In this document: positions 55,430 to 64,000 of the stretch, one piece after another | Layout: the number at the start of each line of letters is the position of its first letter | Numbering within the stretch: position 1 is the stretch's first letter | Assembly: GCA_026008535.1 (NCBI GenBank) | Contig: BRKX01000009.1 | Coordinates: forward strand, 53,193,001 to 53,257,000 | Source of the DNA: Perilla frutescens | Taxonomy: Eukaryota; Streptophyta; Magnoliopsida; Lamiales; Lamiaceae | DNA length: 64,000 bases | Direction: 5' to 3' | The notes under the pieces: model-generated | Told to the model about the DNA's origin: nothing | Databases searched by the model: none | What the model saw: the letters and a program-made list of their open reading frames with translations, nothing else | Position numbers and translations under genes: made by a program

Positions 55430-56949
55430 AAATCTTCTTGTTGCGTGATTCCCCTGGTGGGGTTTACTTTCTTTCGACTAAGTGCATCAGCGACAATGTT
55501 TGCTTTTCCGGAGTGATACATGATCGTGCAGTCATAATCTTTAACTAATTCCAGCCACCTTCTTTGTCTCATATTTAATTCCTTCTGAGTGAAGAAATAT
55601 TTAAGACTTTTATGATCTGTATAAATCTCACACTTACCTCCATAGAGATAATGTCTCCAAATCTTCAATGCATGCACAACAGCGGCCAACTCTAAATCAT
55701 GAGTGGGATAATTTAACTCATGAGGCTTCAATTGTCTAGAAGCATAAGCAACTACCTTTCCCTGTTGCATTAAGATGCATCCTAGTCCCTGTTTTGATGC
55801 ATCACTGTAAATTACGAATCCCTTTGATCCATCAGGAACGGTTAATACTGGAGCTGTTACCAATCTCCATTTTAGCTCCTGGAAACTCTTCTCACATTTC
55901 TCTGTCCATTCAAATGGTACCCCCTTCCGTGTTAGTTGCGTGAGTGGTCCGGCTATCTTGGAGAATCCTTCAATAAACCGCCGGTAGTATCCAGCCATTC
56001 CCAGAAAACTCCTCACATCTCCCACATTTGTTGGTGGACTCCAATTGTTGACAGCTTCTACTTTCATTGGATCAACCTCAATACCTTCAGTAGTCACTAC
56101 GTGCCCAAGGAATGATATACGATCCAACCAAAACTCACATTTTTTGAACTTAGCATATAATTTCTCTTTTCTCAGAGTTTCCAGCACAACTCTTAGATGT
56201 ATTGCGTGTTGCTCTTTGTCTTTTGAGTAAACCAGGATGTCATCAATAAACACAATGACAAATTGATCTAGATATGGATGAAATACCCGATTCATTAGGT
56301 CCATGAACACGCCTGGTGCATTAGACAATCCAAAAGGCATCACCACAAACTCATAATGACCATATCTTGTCCTGAAGGCCGTCTTAGGAATATCGTCTTC
56401 CTTCACTTTCAATTGGTGGTATCCCGATCTCAAATCTATCTTTGAGAACACGCTTTCCCCTCTAAGCTGGTCAAATAAATCATCAATTCTCGGCAAAGGG
56501 TACTTATTCTTTATCGTAAGACGATTTAGATCCCGATAATCTATACACATTCTCATACTACCATATTTCTTCTTCACAAATAGAACGGGTGCTCCCCATG
56601 GCGAAACACTTGGTCGAATATACCCTTTGTCGAGTAGCTCTTGAAGTTGGACCTTCAGCTCTTGTAGCTCCGATGGTGCCATTCGATATGGTGCCTTAGA
56701 CATTGGTGCTGCTCCTGGCATTAAGTCAATCGTGAACTCCACTTGTCGATTTGGCGGTAATCCAGGTATCTCCTCGGGAAAAACATCCAAAAAATCTCTA
56801 ACAATTGGCACATCATCCAATGTTGGGTTTGCTGGCGTGGTCCCAACAATATTTACCAAGAATCCTTGGCACCCACTTTTCTTCAACATTTTCATAGCTT
56901 TCATTGCTGATATGATTCTTGGTCTTTCACCTAACTTAGCTCCATGAAA
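55430..56949 (-). pseudogene. Reverse transcriptase and RNase H of element C
   Basis: This lies within one open frame of 773 codons (57042-54721), which is intact here. RT: VDFTIDLMPG-like EFTIDLMPGAAPMSKAPYRM, KGYIRPSVSPWGAPVLFVKK, MRMCIDYRDLNRLTIKNKYP, FSKIDLRSGYHQLKV and the catalytic FIDDILVYSKD (x-IDD form usual for this clade). Then FLGHVVTTEGIEVDP and VRSFLGMAGYYRRFI. RNase H begins near 55830: FVIYSDASKQGLGCILMQQG, ELAAVVHALKIWRHYLYG, IYTDHKSLKYF and KANIVADALSRK. The domain as read has no break, so the defects of element C lie elsewhere. It makes cDNA from the element RNA in the virus-like particle. Confidence 0.93.
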
Positions 56950-57309
56950 GATAAACTTTTCCTCGTCTGGTTTTTGAAATACAACTTCTCGTTCACGACA
57001 ACATATAGTTGCAAAACTTCTGCTTAACCAGTCCATTCCCAAGATTAAATCAAATTCTTACATCTTGAGAACATGTAAATCAGCCACAAGCTCTTTTCCC
57101 CCAAAATCCAATCTAACATCTTTAGCCATCATATCAGTTCTTAATGTTTCTCCAGCAGGAATTCTAACATCGAGGGCTAAGTTTTCTACTTCTAAACTTA
57201 GTCCTAGCTTAGCACAAAGCTCAATTGAAATAAAAGAGTATGAAGCACCAGAATCAAACAGAGCTAAAGCTGGCATTCCGAGAATCGATATCATACCTGA
57301 CATCGTACC
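56950..57309 (-). pseudogene. Aspartic protease of element C
   Basis: ALFDSGASYSFISIELCAKL carries the DSG catalytic motif near 57240-57270, followed by LALDVRIPAGETLRTD and VADLHVLKM. An in-frame TAA at about 57058 splits it from EFDLILGMDWLSR, the conserved end of the domain. Same frame as gag and RT. Confidence 0.88.
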
Positions 57310-58404
57310 ACTATTCTCCCCAACTTTTTGTTGTGTGAAGGTAAAAAGTCGCGCATTACCACCTTTCTTCGGCTCTTCACGTCGCTTCTTGGGGCAGTTG
57401 CTTGCCATGTGTCCTGGCTCTTGACAATTATAGCAAACTCCTTTCTTGGGGCAGTTGGTGGCCATGTGTCCTGGCTCTTGACAGATATAGCAAACTCCTT
57501 TGCGCCACAAGCAAGGTCCAAAATGCGTTTTCTTGCATTCTGGGCACGGAGGGATGCCCATAGGTATTCTATTTGTAGGGCGTGCTTCAAGTTTATCTCT
57601 CTTGATTGGAAAATTCCCGTTCCCCCTATTGCGACTATCCCATTTTCTTTTACCACGAGGATCTACATTTCTTGGAAGAGTTTTATCTACTTCTAGTCCA
57701 GCAGCTACTTCATGAGCTTGTTTGACAGCTTGTCCATAGTCAACGATCCTTTGTGCTGCAAGAATTCCACATATCTCTGGTCGAAGACCTCTTATGAACC
57801 AGTCTGCTTTTTGATCCTCAGTGTCTAGCAGACGCGCTGCGTAACGCAAGAGTTGGTTAAACCTTCGTTCGTACTCTGTCACAGTGAGATTTCCTTGCTT
57901 CAGCTCCAGGAATTCAGTTTGCTTCTGCATACGAAAAGCCCGAGAAAAGTATTTGTCCATAACGATCTCTTTAAACTTATCCCAAGTCAAGCCTTGACGT
58001 TCCTCTTCTGTCATACCAGTTTTGTACGACTTTCACCAGTGACCAGCATCCTCAGTGAATTGAAAGACTGCACATGAGACCTTGTGTGCATCATCACACT
58101 CTATGTGTTCGAAGATCCGTTTGAGCTCCATTATCCATTCTTCAAGAGCCAGTGGTCCACTCCTACCATTGAATCTAGGTGGAGTGTAGCGACGAAACTG
58201 CTCGATCACCTGATTAGTGGTTGGCGGAACAAGTGCATTAGGCGCTGCATTTTGGTTTACTGCAGCATGTGTTTGTTGCTGTACGAACCCCTGTAGTGCT
58301 CTAATTAATTCTGGCACCAAGTTTCCGCCGCCTGCGTTTGGTGGTTGATTGGCCTCGGGATTACGAGGTGGATTACAATTGAGAGGCGGTCGTCCACGTC
58401 TCAT
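57310..58404 (-). pseudogene. gag of element C
   Basis: The start is the ATG at 58404 (MRRGRPPLNCNPPRNP). The capsid-like retrotransposon-gag domain follows (YTPPRFNGRSGPLALEEWIM, FKEIVMDKYFSRAFRMQK, LTVTEYERRFNQLLRYA, FIRGLRPEI). One in-frame TGA lies near 58033 after FTEDAGHW. The C-terminus has CPECKKTHFGPC and then two almost identical zinc knuckles in tandem, CYICQEPGHMATNC and CYNCQEPGHMASNC, about 57 bases apart, indicating a local duplication. Gag packages RNA; the stop would truncate it at about 120 residues. Confidence 0.92.
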
Positions 58405-58792
58405 ACTTCTGTACGCATGGGTAAATAAAGAAACATACTACTAAGTTCAAACCAAATGATATGAATCTGAATGTTTTGGATCTAAATAGGGAAAAACATC
58501 TACAAAAAAAATATTTCCATGTTCACTCTAAATTTCGAGGACTAAAATAATTTATTTCTCATTCATCAAATGCATTTAAACATAATAAAACTTTTCTGCA
58601 TAAATCATTTCTCAACAATTCTCATAATATCTGAAATTTCTTAATGCTCACCACATTCAATAACTTTGCAAAATAAATAAATCAAACAAAGTACCTTGGA
58701 GCAGGAGCACGTGGCGGAAATGGGTGGCGTATCACAAAATCAAACAATATAAATTCTCTCAAACACATCGAGTCTACAGAAAGGCAGACCTG
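58405..58792 (-). other. Leader between primer site and gag of element C
   Basis: About 390 bases without a coding frame, AT-rich, matching a retroelement 5' untranslated leader. I see no further feature. Confidence 0.6.
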
Positions 58793-58804
58793 GCTCTGAT
58801 ACCA
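58793..58804 (-). other. Primer binding site of element C
   Basis: On the minus strand TGGTATCAGAGC, continuing as CAGGTC, lies five bases inside the 5' LTR. It is complementary to initiator methionine tRNA and fixes the minus orientation. Confidence 0.92.
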
Positions 58805-58809
58805 CTAAA

Positions 58810-61378
58810 TGTAACACCCTAAATTCTTTAATTTAAGATGTTACTCTTTCTATTCTTTAAAGCGGAAAGCGATTCTAATAATAACAATTCAAATTATTAT
58901 TTTTATTTCAAAATAATCATGCTAGAAATTCCAAGAAGAAAATTGAACATGTTTATATTCTTCGAAATTTATATTCCTAGATTATTTCAAAAAAAAAACA
59001 CATAAACTCTAGAATATGAAAATTCTAACTTGAAACATCGATAAAACCATAATATACAATCACTAAATTAGATTAGTAAAAAAAAAACAGTTAAACACGC
59101 ACATAATATCAAGTTCAAAAGAGTTAACTTCAAATAACAAGTGCAAAAGTTATGGTGAAGTAATCAAAAAGTCTAGAGAAGGTCCACCCTCCCATTTCCT
59201 TCACGCTGCTCCAAAATCATTGTCCTGAAAACATGTAAAAATGTGGGGTGAGCACTCATAAAACGTACTCAGTGGTGGGGATCATGTGCATTTCTTTCTA
59301 TTTATCCAATTGAATTTAAATCGCAGGAATAATGGATTTAGGGTATTTCTTCTTCTTCTTCTTCTTCTTTTCGGATATATCACACTGTGCACAGGACATA
59401 CCTCTCTATTGTGTAAGTCACGCTCTCGGTACGTGCGTTACACTATTCTGATGCGTATGAAACGCTATTCTTATCCATATTCCATCCACGATAAATTCAA
59501 GTAGGATTAAAATATTTTGCTTTAAAAGAAAAACACATATACCATATACTTTCGTAAATAATAATAATGACCCATTTCATAATACAATTTTAAAGCATAC
59601 ATTTACCCACCTGAGAGTAAAGAACACGTAAGATTGAACAGAGAATCACAAGTTGGGCGAGGGTCCTAATTGCGCCACACCTAGTATTAAAAATAATATC
59701 AATTAAATCATTTGGGCCTACTATAATTTTAATAAATGTGAAAATAAGAAATTTATGAGCTCATTTAATCAATTTGTGAAGTTTTGGGCTAACATTAATT
59801 TCTGAAAAGTTTATGGGATCAAAAATGTATTTTTATAAACTTTAGAGGGCCTTTTTCCAATTTCTGAAAGTTAATGATAATGGGCCACAATGTAAATAAC
59901 TTAGTTTGCAATTGAATTCTTTTCCTCTTTTTCTCAAATTCACGGCCAGACTCCAATTAGGAAAAGATCCCCAATTTGAAAAGTCAACAAAAATCCCTAA
60001 TTCTAAATCCTCTTCTTCTATCTCTCTCTCCTGACGAACACCGCGTTGCCGACTAACGTCGCAGAGACGTTGAACCAAACATGCAGCCGTACTTGTTGCG
60101 ACTCAGACCAACATCTCCAGCTCTAAAGTAGACTAGGCCCAACTCAACAAACTCGACTCCCCTCCCTCGACAACAGAGACTCAACCAAACTCAGCGACGA
60201 CATGACACGAGTTCAGCCGCAACAGCGATTCATTGATGACTCGAAAGAGCCCGAGCCCAACTGACCGCCGACACCCCAACTCAACTGACTCCACATGCTC
60301 CAAACCGTGACTCAGTTCCTCCTCTTTTTATTTTCTTTAATTTCTATCTATATATACATATATATATATTGAAATCTTTTGGTTTAATTTCTATTTGTTC
60401 TTAAATGTAGAGTCTTGGGTGTGTGAGATGAAATTGAGTGATGAGGCTTGTGTTAGTATTTTGTGTTGGTGAATTGTGATGTTGAAATTAGGAAGTATAT
60501 AGAGACGTGAATTCTGTTATTAAACTACTGTAATTGACAGAAATATATGAGCATATGTATGAATCTTTTTTTACATGATGTAAAGTAAAAATAGATGATA
60601 ATTTGAACTTGGTTTGGTTGTTGAAAACGTGAGTCAGGGGACTAGTTTAAGAAATTGGAAATCATGATGATTGTGTGTATTTAAGAGCATGAGGTAATTA
60701 AAATTTGTTGCAATGAATTTAATCAGAGCCATCATTTCTTGTTTTCTTTTGCTTTACTGTGAGTTTCTAAAAAAAATGCAACTAGATGTCACATAGTATA
60801 TTAGTTGCAAAAAAAAAGAATTTATCAAACTCATTACTATTAAAATCGAATATGCAAGAAATACCTGAATTGTGTTTTGAATCTCTTGCTTGAAGGAGTC
60901 GAAATTCTTCCTTTTTTTTAAAAAAAAAAAATATTAAAGGCAGTGTAGTGAGTTTTGAAGAAGAAAATCAGCTCCGTTTTTAAGTAAATGGGAGTAGGAA
61001 GCTTCTAGGACACATTCTAGGAGTATATAAAATAAACTAAGGATAAGAATAAATTTTCATGATAAACTTGTCGCATAAGGATTAGATTTTAAGGTAAGTT
61101 TTAAGGATAATATTTTTAATTTCATATTTATCCTTAAATTAAATAATTTCTTTGTATTTCAAAAGAACATAAAAAATTTGAAAATATTTAACAAGCTCAC
61201 AAAATAATTCTAATGATCAAGTTTAATTTCTAAATTTTCTCTTCTAAACTAGGGGCGCAAGATCAGACCTCCTCAAGTTCATCTAATTCTATTGAACATT
61301 ATTAAATAAAATAAAACTTGATTTTAAAGCAATCAATTACTTTAAATAATTTAAATCATGTAGAAGTGGGTTGTTACA
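58810..61378 (-). repeat. 5' LTR of element C
   Basis: 2569 bases, nearly identical to 51301-53871. Differences are mostly single bases plus length changes in A and AT runs. Two open frames within it (59286-59504 plus, 59842-60078 minus) show no domain. Confidence 0.95.
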
Positions 61379-61398
61379 ATACTACCCACTTAAAAAAA
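61379..61398 (-). repeat. Extra polypurine-tract copy outside the 5' LTR of element C
   Basis: ATACTACCCACTTAAAAAAA continues past the LTR end and equals 53872-53891, the internal bases beside the other LTR. After 61398 the match ends. A normal insertion would have host DNA starting at 61379. Confidence 0.8.
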
Positions 61399-61920
61399 TA
61401 TATATGAATTGGTATAATGATTTATAATATATGTTACTAATATATTAACTAAGGTAGGGTTAATATAACATAATTAATGCTTATGCAGAGACTATATACA
61501 TTATACAAAAATCTGAAATATTATACAATATTATAATGATATTAATAATTTAAATACAAATTGCCTAACTATTTCTAAGTAATCTTAATATATCCTAAAT
61601 TCCTAATGGTAAATTAACACTATCCAACCAAATCATTCGTTTAATATATTATTGTATTGATTTTAGGTAAATACAACTACAAAATTGAGTGAATAATTTA
61701 TTATTCAATTAAATAGTAAAAGATAACAATTATTTGTTGATATGGTAATATATTTATTAAAAATATCATTATCAGAATATATTGGTCATATATATTAGAA
61801 TCTAAATCCTAAACTAATCCGTCCATATTAATACACATAGCATACACAAAGCAAAATTAATAATTAATAAATTAAGCAAATATATTATTAGATTTCCTGA
61901 TTTAGAAGGTGGTTTGGGCG

Positions 61921-61976
61921 GGAAAATCTAGTATTACTATTTACGATGACTATCTTACTTTTAGATATAATATAGA
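61921..61976 (-). mobile_element. Helitron-like 5' terminus (minus strand)
   Basis: The reverse complement starts TCTATATTATATCTAAAAG and runs to TTTTCCCGCC. It matches the plus-strand end at 44596 in 27 of its first 28 bases. T follows outside, as expected for insertion between A and T. It is the candidate partner of the 3' end at 48402. Confidence 0.5.
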
Positions 61977-62044
61977 TTATATTTCTTAATTCATAAATCT
62001 CATTTGAGCAGGAAAATGTAAAATTTCAATTTGCGGTCACGGTT

Positions 62045-62282
62045 TTGTTATTATATATATTTCAAATTTAAAGCTCGATTATATATTGGATTTAATGCAA
62101 TTATAATTAAGATACAATACCATGAATTTGAAATTGCATCTGAATATATATCATATATATAAATATGCATATAACATCTATACATATTAATTTGAAGTGT
62201 GTGTGTATATATATATATATATATTCCGAATTTAAAGCTAGATTATATATTGGATTTAATGCAATAATAATTAAGATACAAT
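62045..62282. repeat. Direct repeat of about 70 bp (62045-62117 and 62218-62282)
   Basis: TTTAAAGCTCGATTATATAT with TTGGATTTAATGCAAT and AATTAAGATACAATA is present twice, separated by about 100 bases with AT microsatellite. Confidence 0.7.
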
Positions 62283-62629
62283 ATATCACATCCCATTACG
62301 TCTCTCATTAATTAAGGAAAATATCAAATTATAAACTAATTAGTTGATACATTATTCTTATTAGGCAGATTTTATGGGGATATATATATATATATATTAC
62401 ATATAGTTATATTAAATAAGTAATTAAATATTTATAAAAATATAAATTTATAGAATATATCACATCCTATATATTATGTCTCTCATTAATTAAGGAAAAT
62501 ACAAAATTATAAACTAATTAGTTGATACATTATTCTTATTAGGCAGATTTTATGGGATATATATATATATATATTACATATAGTTATATTAAATAAGTAA
62601 TTAAATATTTGTAAAAATATAAATTTAGT
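62281..62629. repeat. Tandem duplication, period about 174 bp
   Basis: ATATATCACATCC...GTCTCTCATTAATTAAGG...TTAGTTGATACATTATTC...AGGCAGATTTTATGGG...AAATAAGTAATTAAATA occurs twice with few changes, starting at 62281 and 62455. No coding content. Confidence 0.85.
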
Positions 62630-62642
62630 TTTAGATTCAGAA

Positions 62643-62712
62643 ATGTTATTTAGGCGGGAAAATTACTCTTTTCTATTTGCGGGCACAGAGTCGTTATTAT
62701 ATATTATATAGA
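62643..62712 (-). mobile_element. Second Helitron-like 5' terminus (minus strand)
   Basis: Reverse complement TCTATATAATATATAATAAC runs to TTTTCCCGCC about 60 bases in, the same layout as the end at 61976 with a different start. A related but unfinished form is near 62010-62060 (TTGCGGTCACGG). The 3' partner is unknown. Confidence 0.35.
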
Positions 62713-63399
62713 TTTATCTTAAATAAGAGATTAATATTTGTATTGTTATATTTAAAATTGAACTCTATGAAATTATAAAAGGTAAAATGTTACTAAGGAA
62801 TCAGCTAAAATTATAAGAATTGCCACAAAATCCGGTTGTAATTAAGTTAATAATATATAAAATTACTTATGTTAATTACAAAATTTTATAGTTACTTAGT
62901 TACTTTAATAATATCTGAAAATTTATATATTATGGTAAGTCAATCAAACTTTAATGCACAACATAGATTTCAGAACTCAAACTAATTAAATCATTTGAAA
63001 TAAACATATAATTACGTTTTTTACATTCAACACAATCTGAAATTACATTAACACTTGAAATGTAGAAACATATAATTACACAGAGAAGTGATTTTCAGCC
63101 ACATTGTGGCTATCTAGAAAATTATTTTTTTTTATAATTAATCAATTTAATTAATAAAACACCAATTATTGAATAAGTTTACATTCATGCCCTCCATAAG
63201 AATTAGGGCTAATCCTCTAATTAATTTCTGGCTTCTGATGAATAATTGCGAGAATATTTCCTAAAAAATCAGCAACATTATTTGGGGCGATATTTCCCAA
63301 AAACAAAAAAATTCAGACGATGTTCTTCTACTTTTCAGAAACATATCTCTAACGTTCTTCTATCAGCAATAATCTACTACATAGCTAAAAAATTCTGAT

Positions 63400-64000
63400 A
63401 TGGAAAACTTTTTAGAAGAACAGTTTGTGTCTATATTCGGACCCGATCACAACAACGATGATATTTCAACTGATGTATCAAATACACATGCAAATGAATA
63501 TGAAGAATGTTGATGTAGAGGAAGAAATTGGAGAAGCATCGGAATATGATGATGAAACTATTTAACAAGAACCTCAAACTAAAATGGAGTTTGAGAGTAG
63601 AGAAAGTTTGTTCGCATCGTACCAAGTTTATGCAAAGAGTAAAGGATTTAGTATCGTTTATAGAACAGTTCGAAAAGGTAATGGGAGTGATGAACTCAAG
63701 TATCTTGTGATTTGTTGCGACAAAGCCCGAAATGTAGAAGTGAAGAAATCTACCAAAAAAATTAATTGTCATGCTCGTGTGAATGCTATTAAACAAGATA
63801 ATGGCTTTTGGAGGGTATCAACTCAATCCATAATCATGAACTTGAACCTTCAATGTCAATTTTCATGTCGGCTCATCGGAGTTTGTCAATCAATATGAAG
63901 AGACAACTTGAAGGAAACGATATTGCAGGTTTAAGGGTGTGTAAGAATGTAAGTTTTTTAGAAGTTCAAGCCGGTGGTCCACAAAATGTCGGATGTAGCG
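63400..64000 (+). pseudogene. FAR1-domain gene fragment, probably from a Mutator-like transposon
   Basis: This begins at ATG 63400 (MENFLEEQFVSIFGPDHNND), shifts frame near 63500 (MKNVDVEEEIGEASEYDDE), has a stop near 63560 and then shows the FAR1 DNA-binding domain: MEFESRESLFASYQVYAKSK, GFSIVYRTVRKGNG, YLVICCDKAR, INCHARVNA and, after another shift near 63822, HNHELEP. The C...C...H-N-H spacing is the WRKY-GCM1-type zinc fold of FAR1/FHY3. Such domains occur in host transcription factors and in MULE transposases. The multiple breaks and repeat-rich setting favour a transposon remnant. The transposase core would lie beyond the window edge, so this cannot be settled here. Confidence 0.8.

Larger units (their letters stand above)
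51301..61398 (-). mobile_element. Element C: Ty3/gypsy chromovirus (Tekay/Del-like), recent but defective
   Basis: On the minus strand the order is 5' LTR (58810-61378), tRNA-Met primer site, gag with zinc knuckles, protease, RT, RNase H, integrase, chromodomain-like tail, polypurine tract and 3' LTR (51301-53871). RT before integrase defines Ty3/gypsy; the integrase tail and the INFEDEFFF sequence running into the polypurine tract fit Tekay/Del chromoviruses (family knowledge). I counted about 20 base differences between the two LTRs of 2.57 kb, under 1%. Despite this, gag-pol has two stops and at least three frameshifts. Twenty bases of polypurine-tract sequence are repeated outside the 5' LTR, and no target duplication is visible. 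Confidence 0.93.
61399..63399. other. AT-rich non-coding DNA with Helitron ends and tandem repeats
   Basis: No gene supported until the FAR1 fragment. Features inside are listed separately. The stretch 62700-63390 has no recognisable element. Confidence 0.55.

Noticed and set aside
51296..61403. A 5-bp target duplication for element C
   Set aside because: Left flank ATGTG does not match the right flank, with or without the 20 extra bases.
1..64000. tRNA or rRNA genes
   Set aside because: No cloverleaf-compatible sequence or rRNA segment was recognised. Short tRNA matches are primer binding sites only.

Overview
The window is nuclear DNA of a flowering plant, probably a eudicot. It is AT-rich, has no ordinary host gene that I can support, and consists of nested transposable elements separated by microsatellite-rich non-coding DNA. 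The evidence is plant-type LTR retrotransposons with initiator-tRNA-Met primer sites, a plant L1-type LINE with a zinc-binding reverse transcriptase tail, Helitron ends and a FAR1/Mutator-like fragment. The species cannot be read from the sequence.

Layout. Bases 1-2536 are AT-rich with one old direct repeat. Bases 2542-41876 are one very large Ty1/copia element (element A, + strand), closed by the 5-bp target duplication GAGAT on both sides. Element A has been invaded several times. A 391-bp LTR-like sequence landed in its gag. A 5'-truncated LINE sits between two 1030-bp copies of the same gag segment. A second, related copia element of 17.3 kb (element B, - strand, 12300-29628) splits its reverse transcriptase. 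A 1.63-kb insertion of unknown class (38466-40098) lies in its 3' LTR. Bases 41882-51300 are non-coding, with tandem duplications, microsatellites, Helitron termini and a MITE-like element. Bases 51301-61398 hold a young Ty3/gypsy chromovirus (element C, - strand, Tekay/Del-like) with nearly identical 2.57-kb LTRs but broken genes. The rest contains further Helitron 5' ends, tandem repeats and, at the right edge, a FAR1-domain pseudogene that runs off the window.

The most unusual content is in elements A and B. Both look like Sirevirus-lineage copia elements: long LTRs of about 1.9-2.1 kb, gag-protease-integrase-RT-RNase H order, and a polypurine tract beside the 3' LTR. Downstream of pol, where some Sireviruses carry one env-like frame, they carry about 6-7 kb of extra coding sequence. 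I read this as three tandem, mutually paralogous genes (here ORF1, ORF2, ORF3). Each has an N-terminal module (RDKFLD motif; a V-x-G-x-x-I-x-I/LP-x-x-G stretch; a YK...G..V-N/D-WA...Q segment) and a C-terminal module (F-x-QL-x-RY...WR...HGMSFW...W). ORF1 and ORF2 end in basic, NLS-like tails. No signal peptide or membrane segment is seen, so they do not look like envelope proteins. The two elements also share two in-frame stops with identical spacing and acceptor-like signals between gag and protease, which suggests a regulated gag/pol boundary.

Relative ages by eye: LTRs of A differ by roughly 8-9% in the part compared, those of B by about 3%, those of C by under 1%. This order agrees with the nesting of B inside A. 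None of the elements appears able to move on its own.
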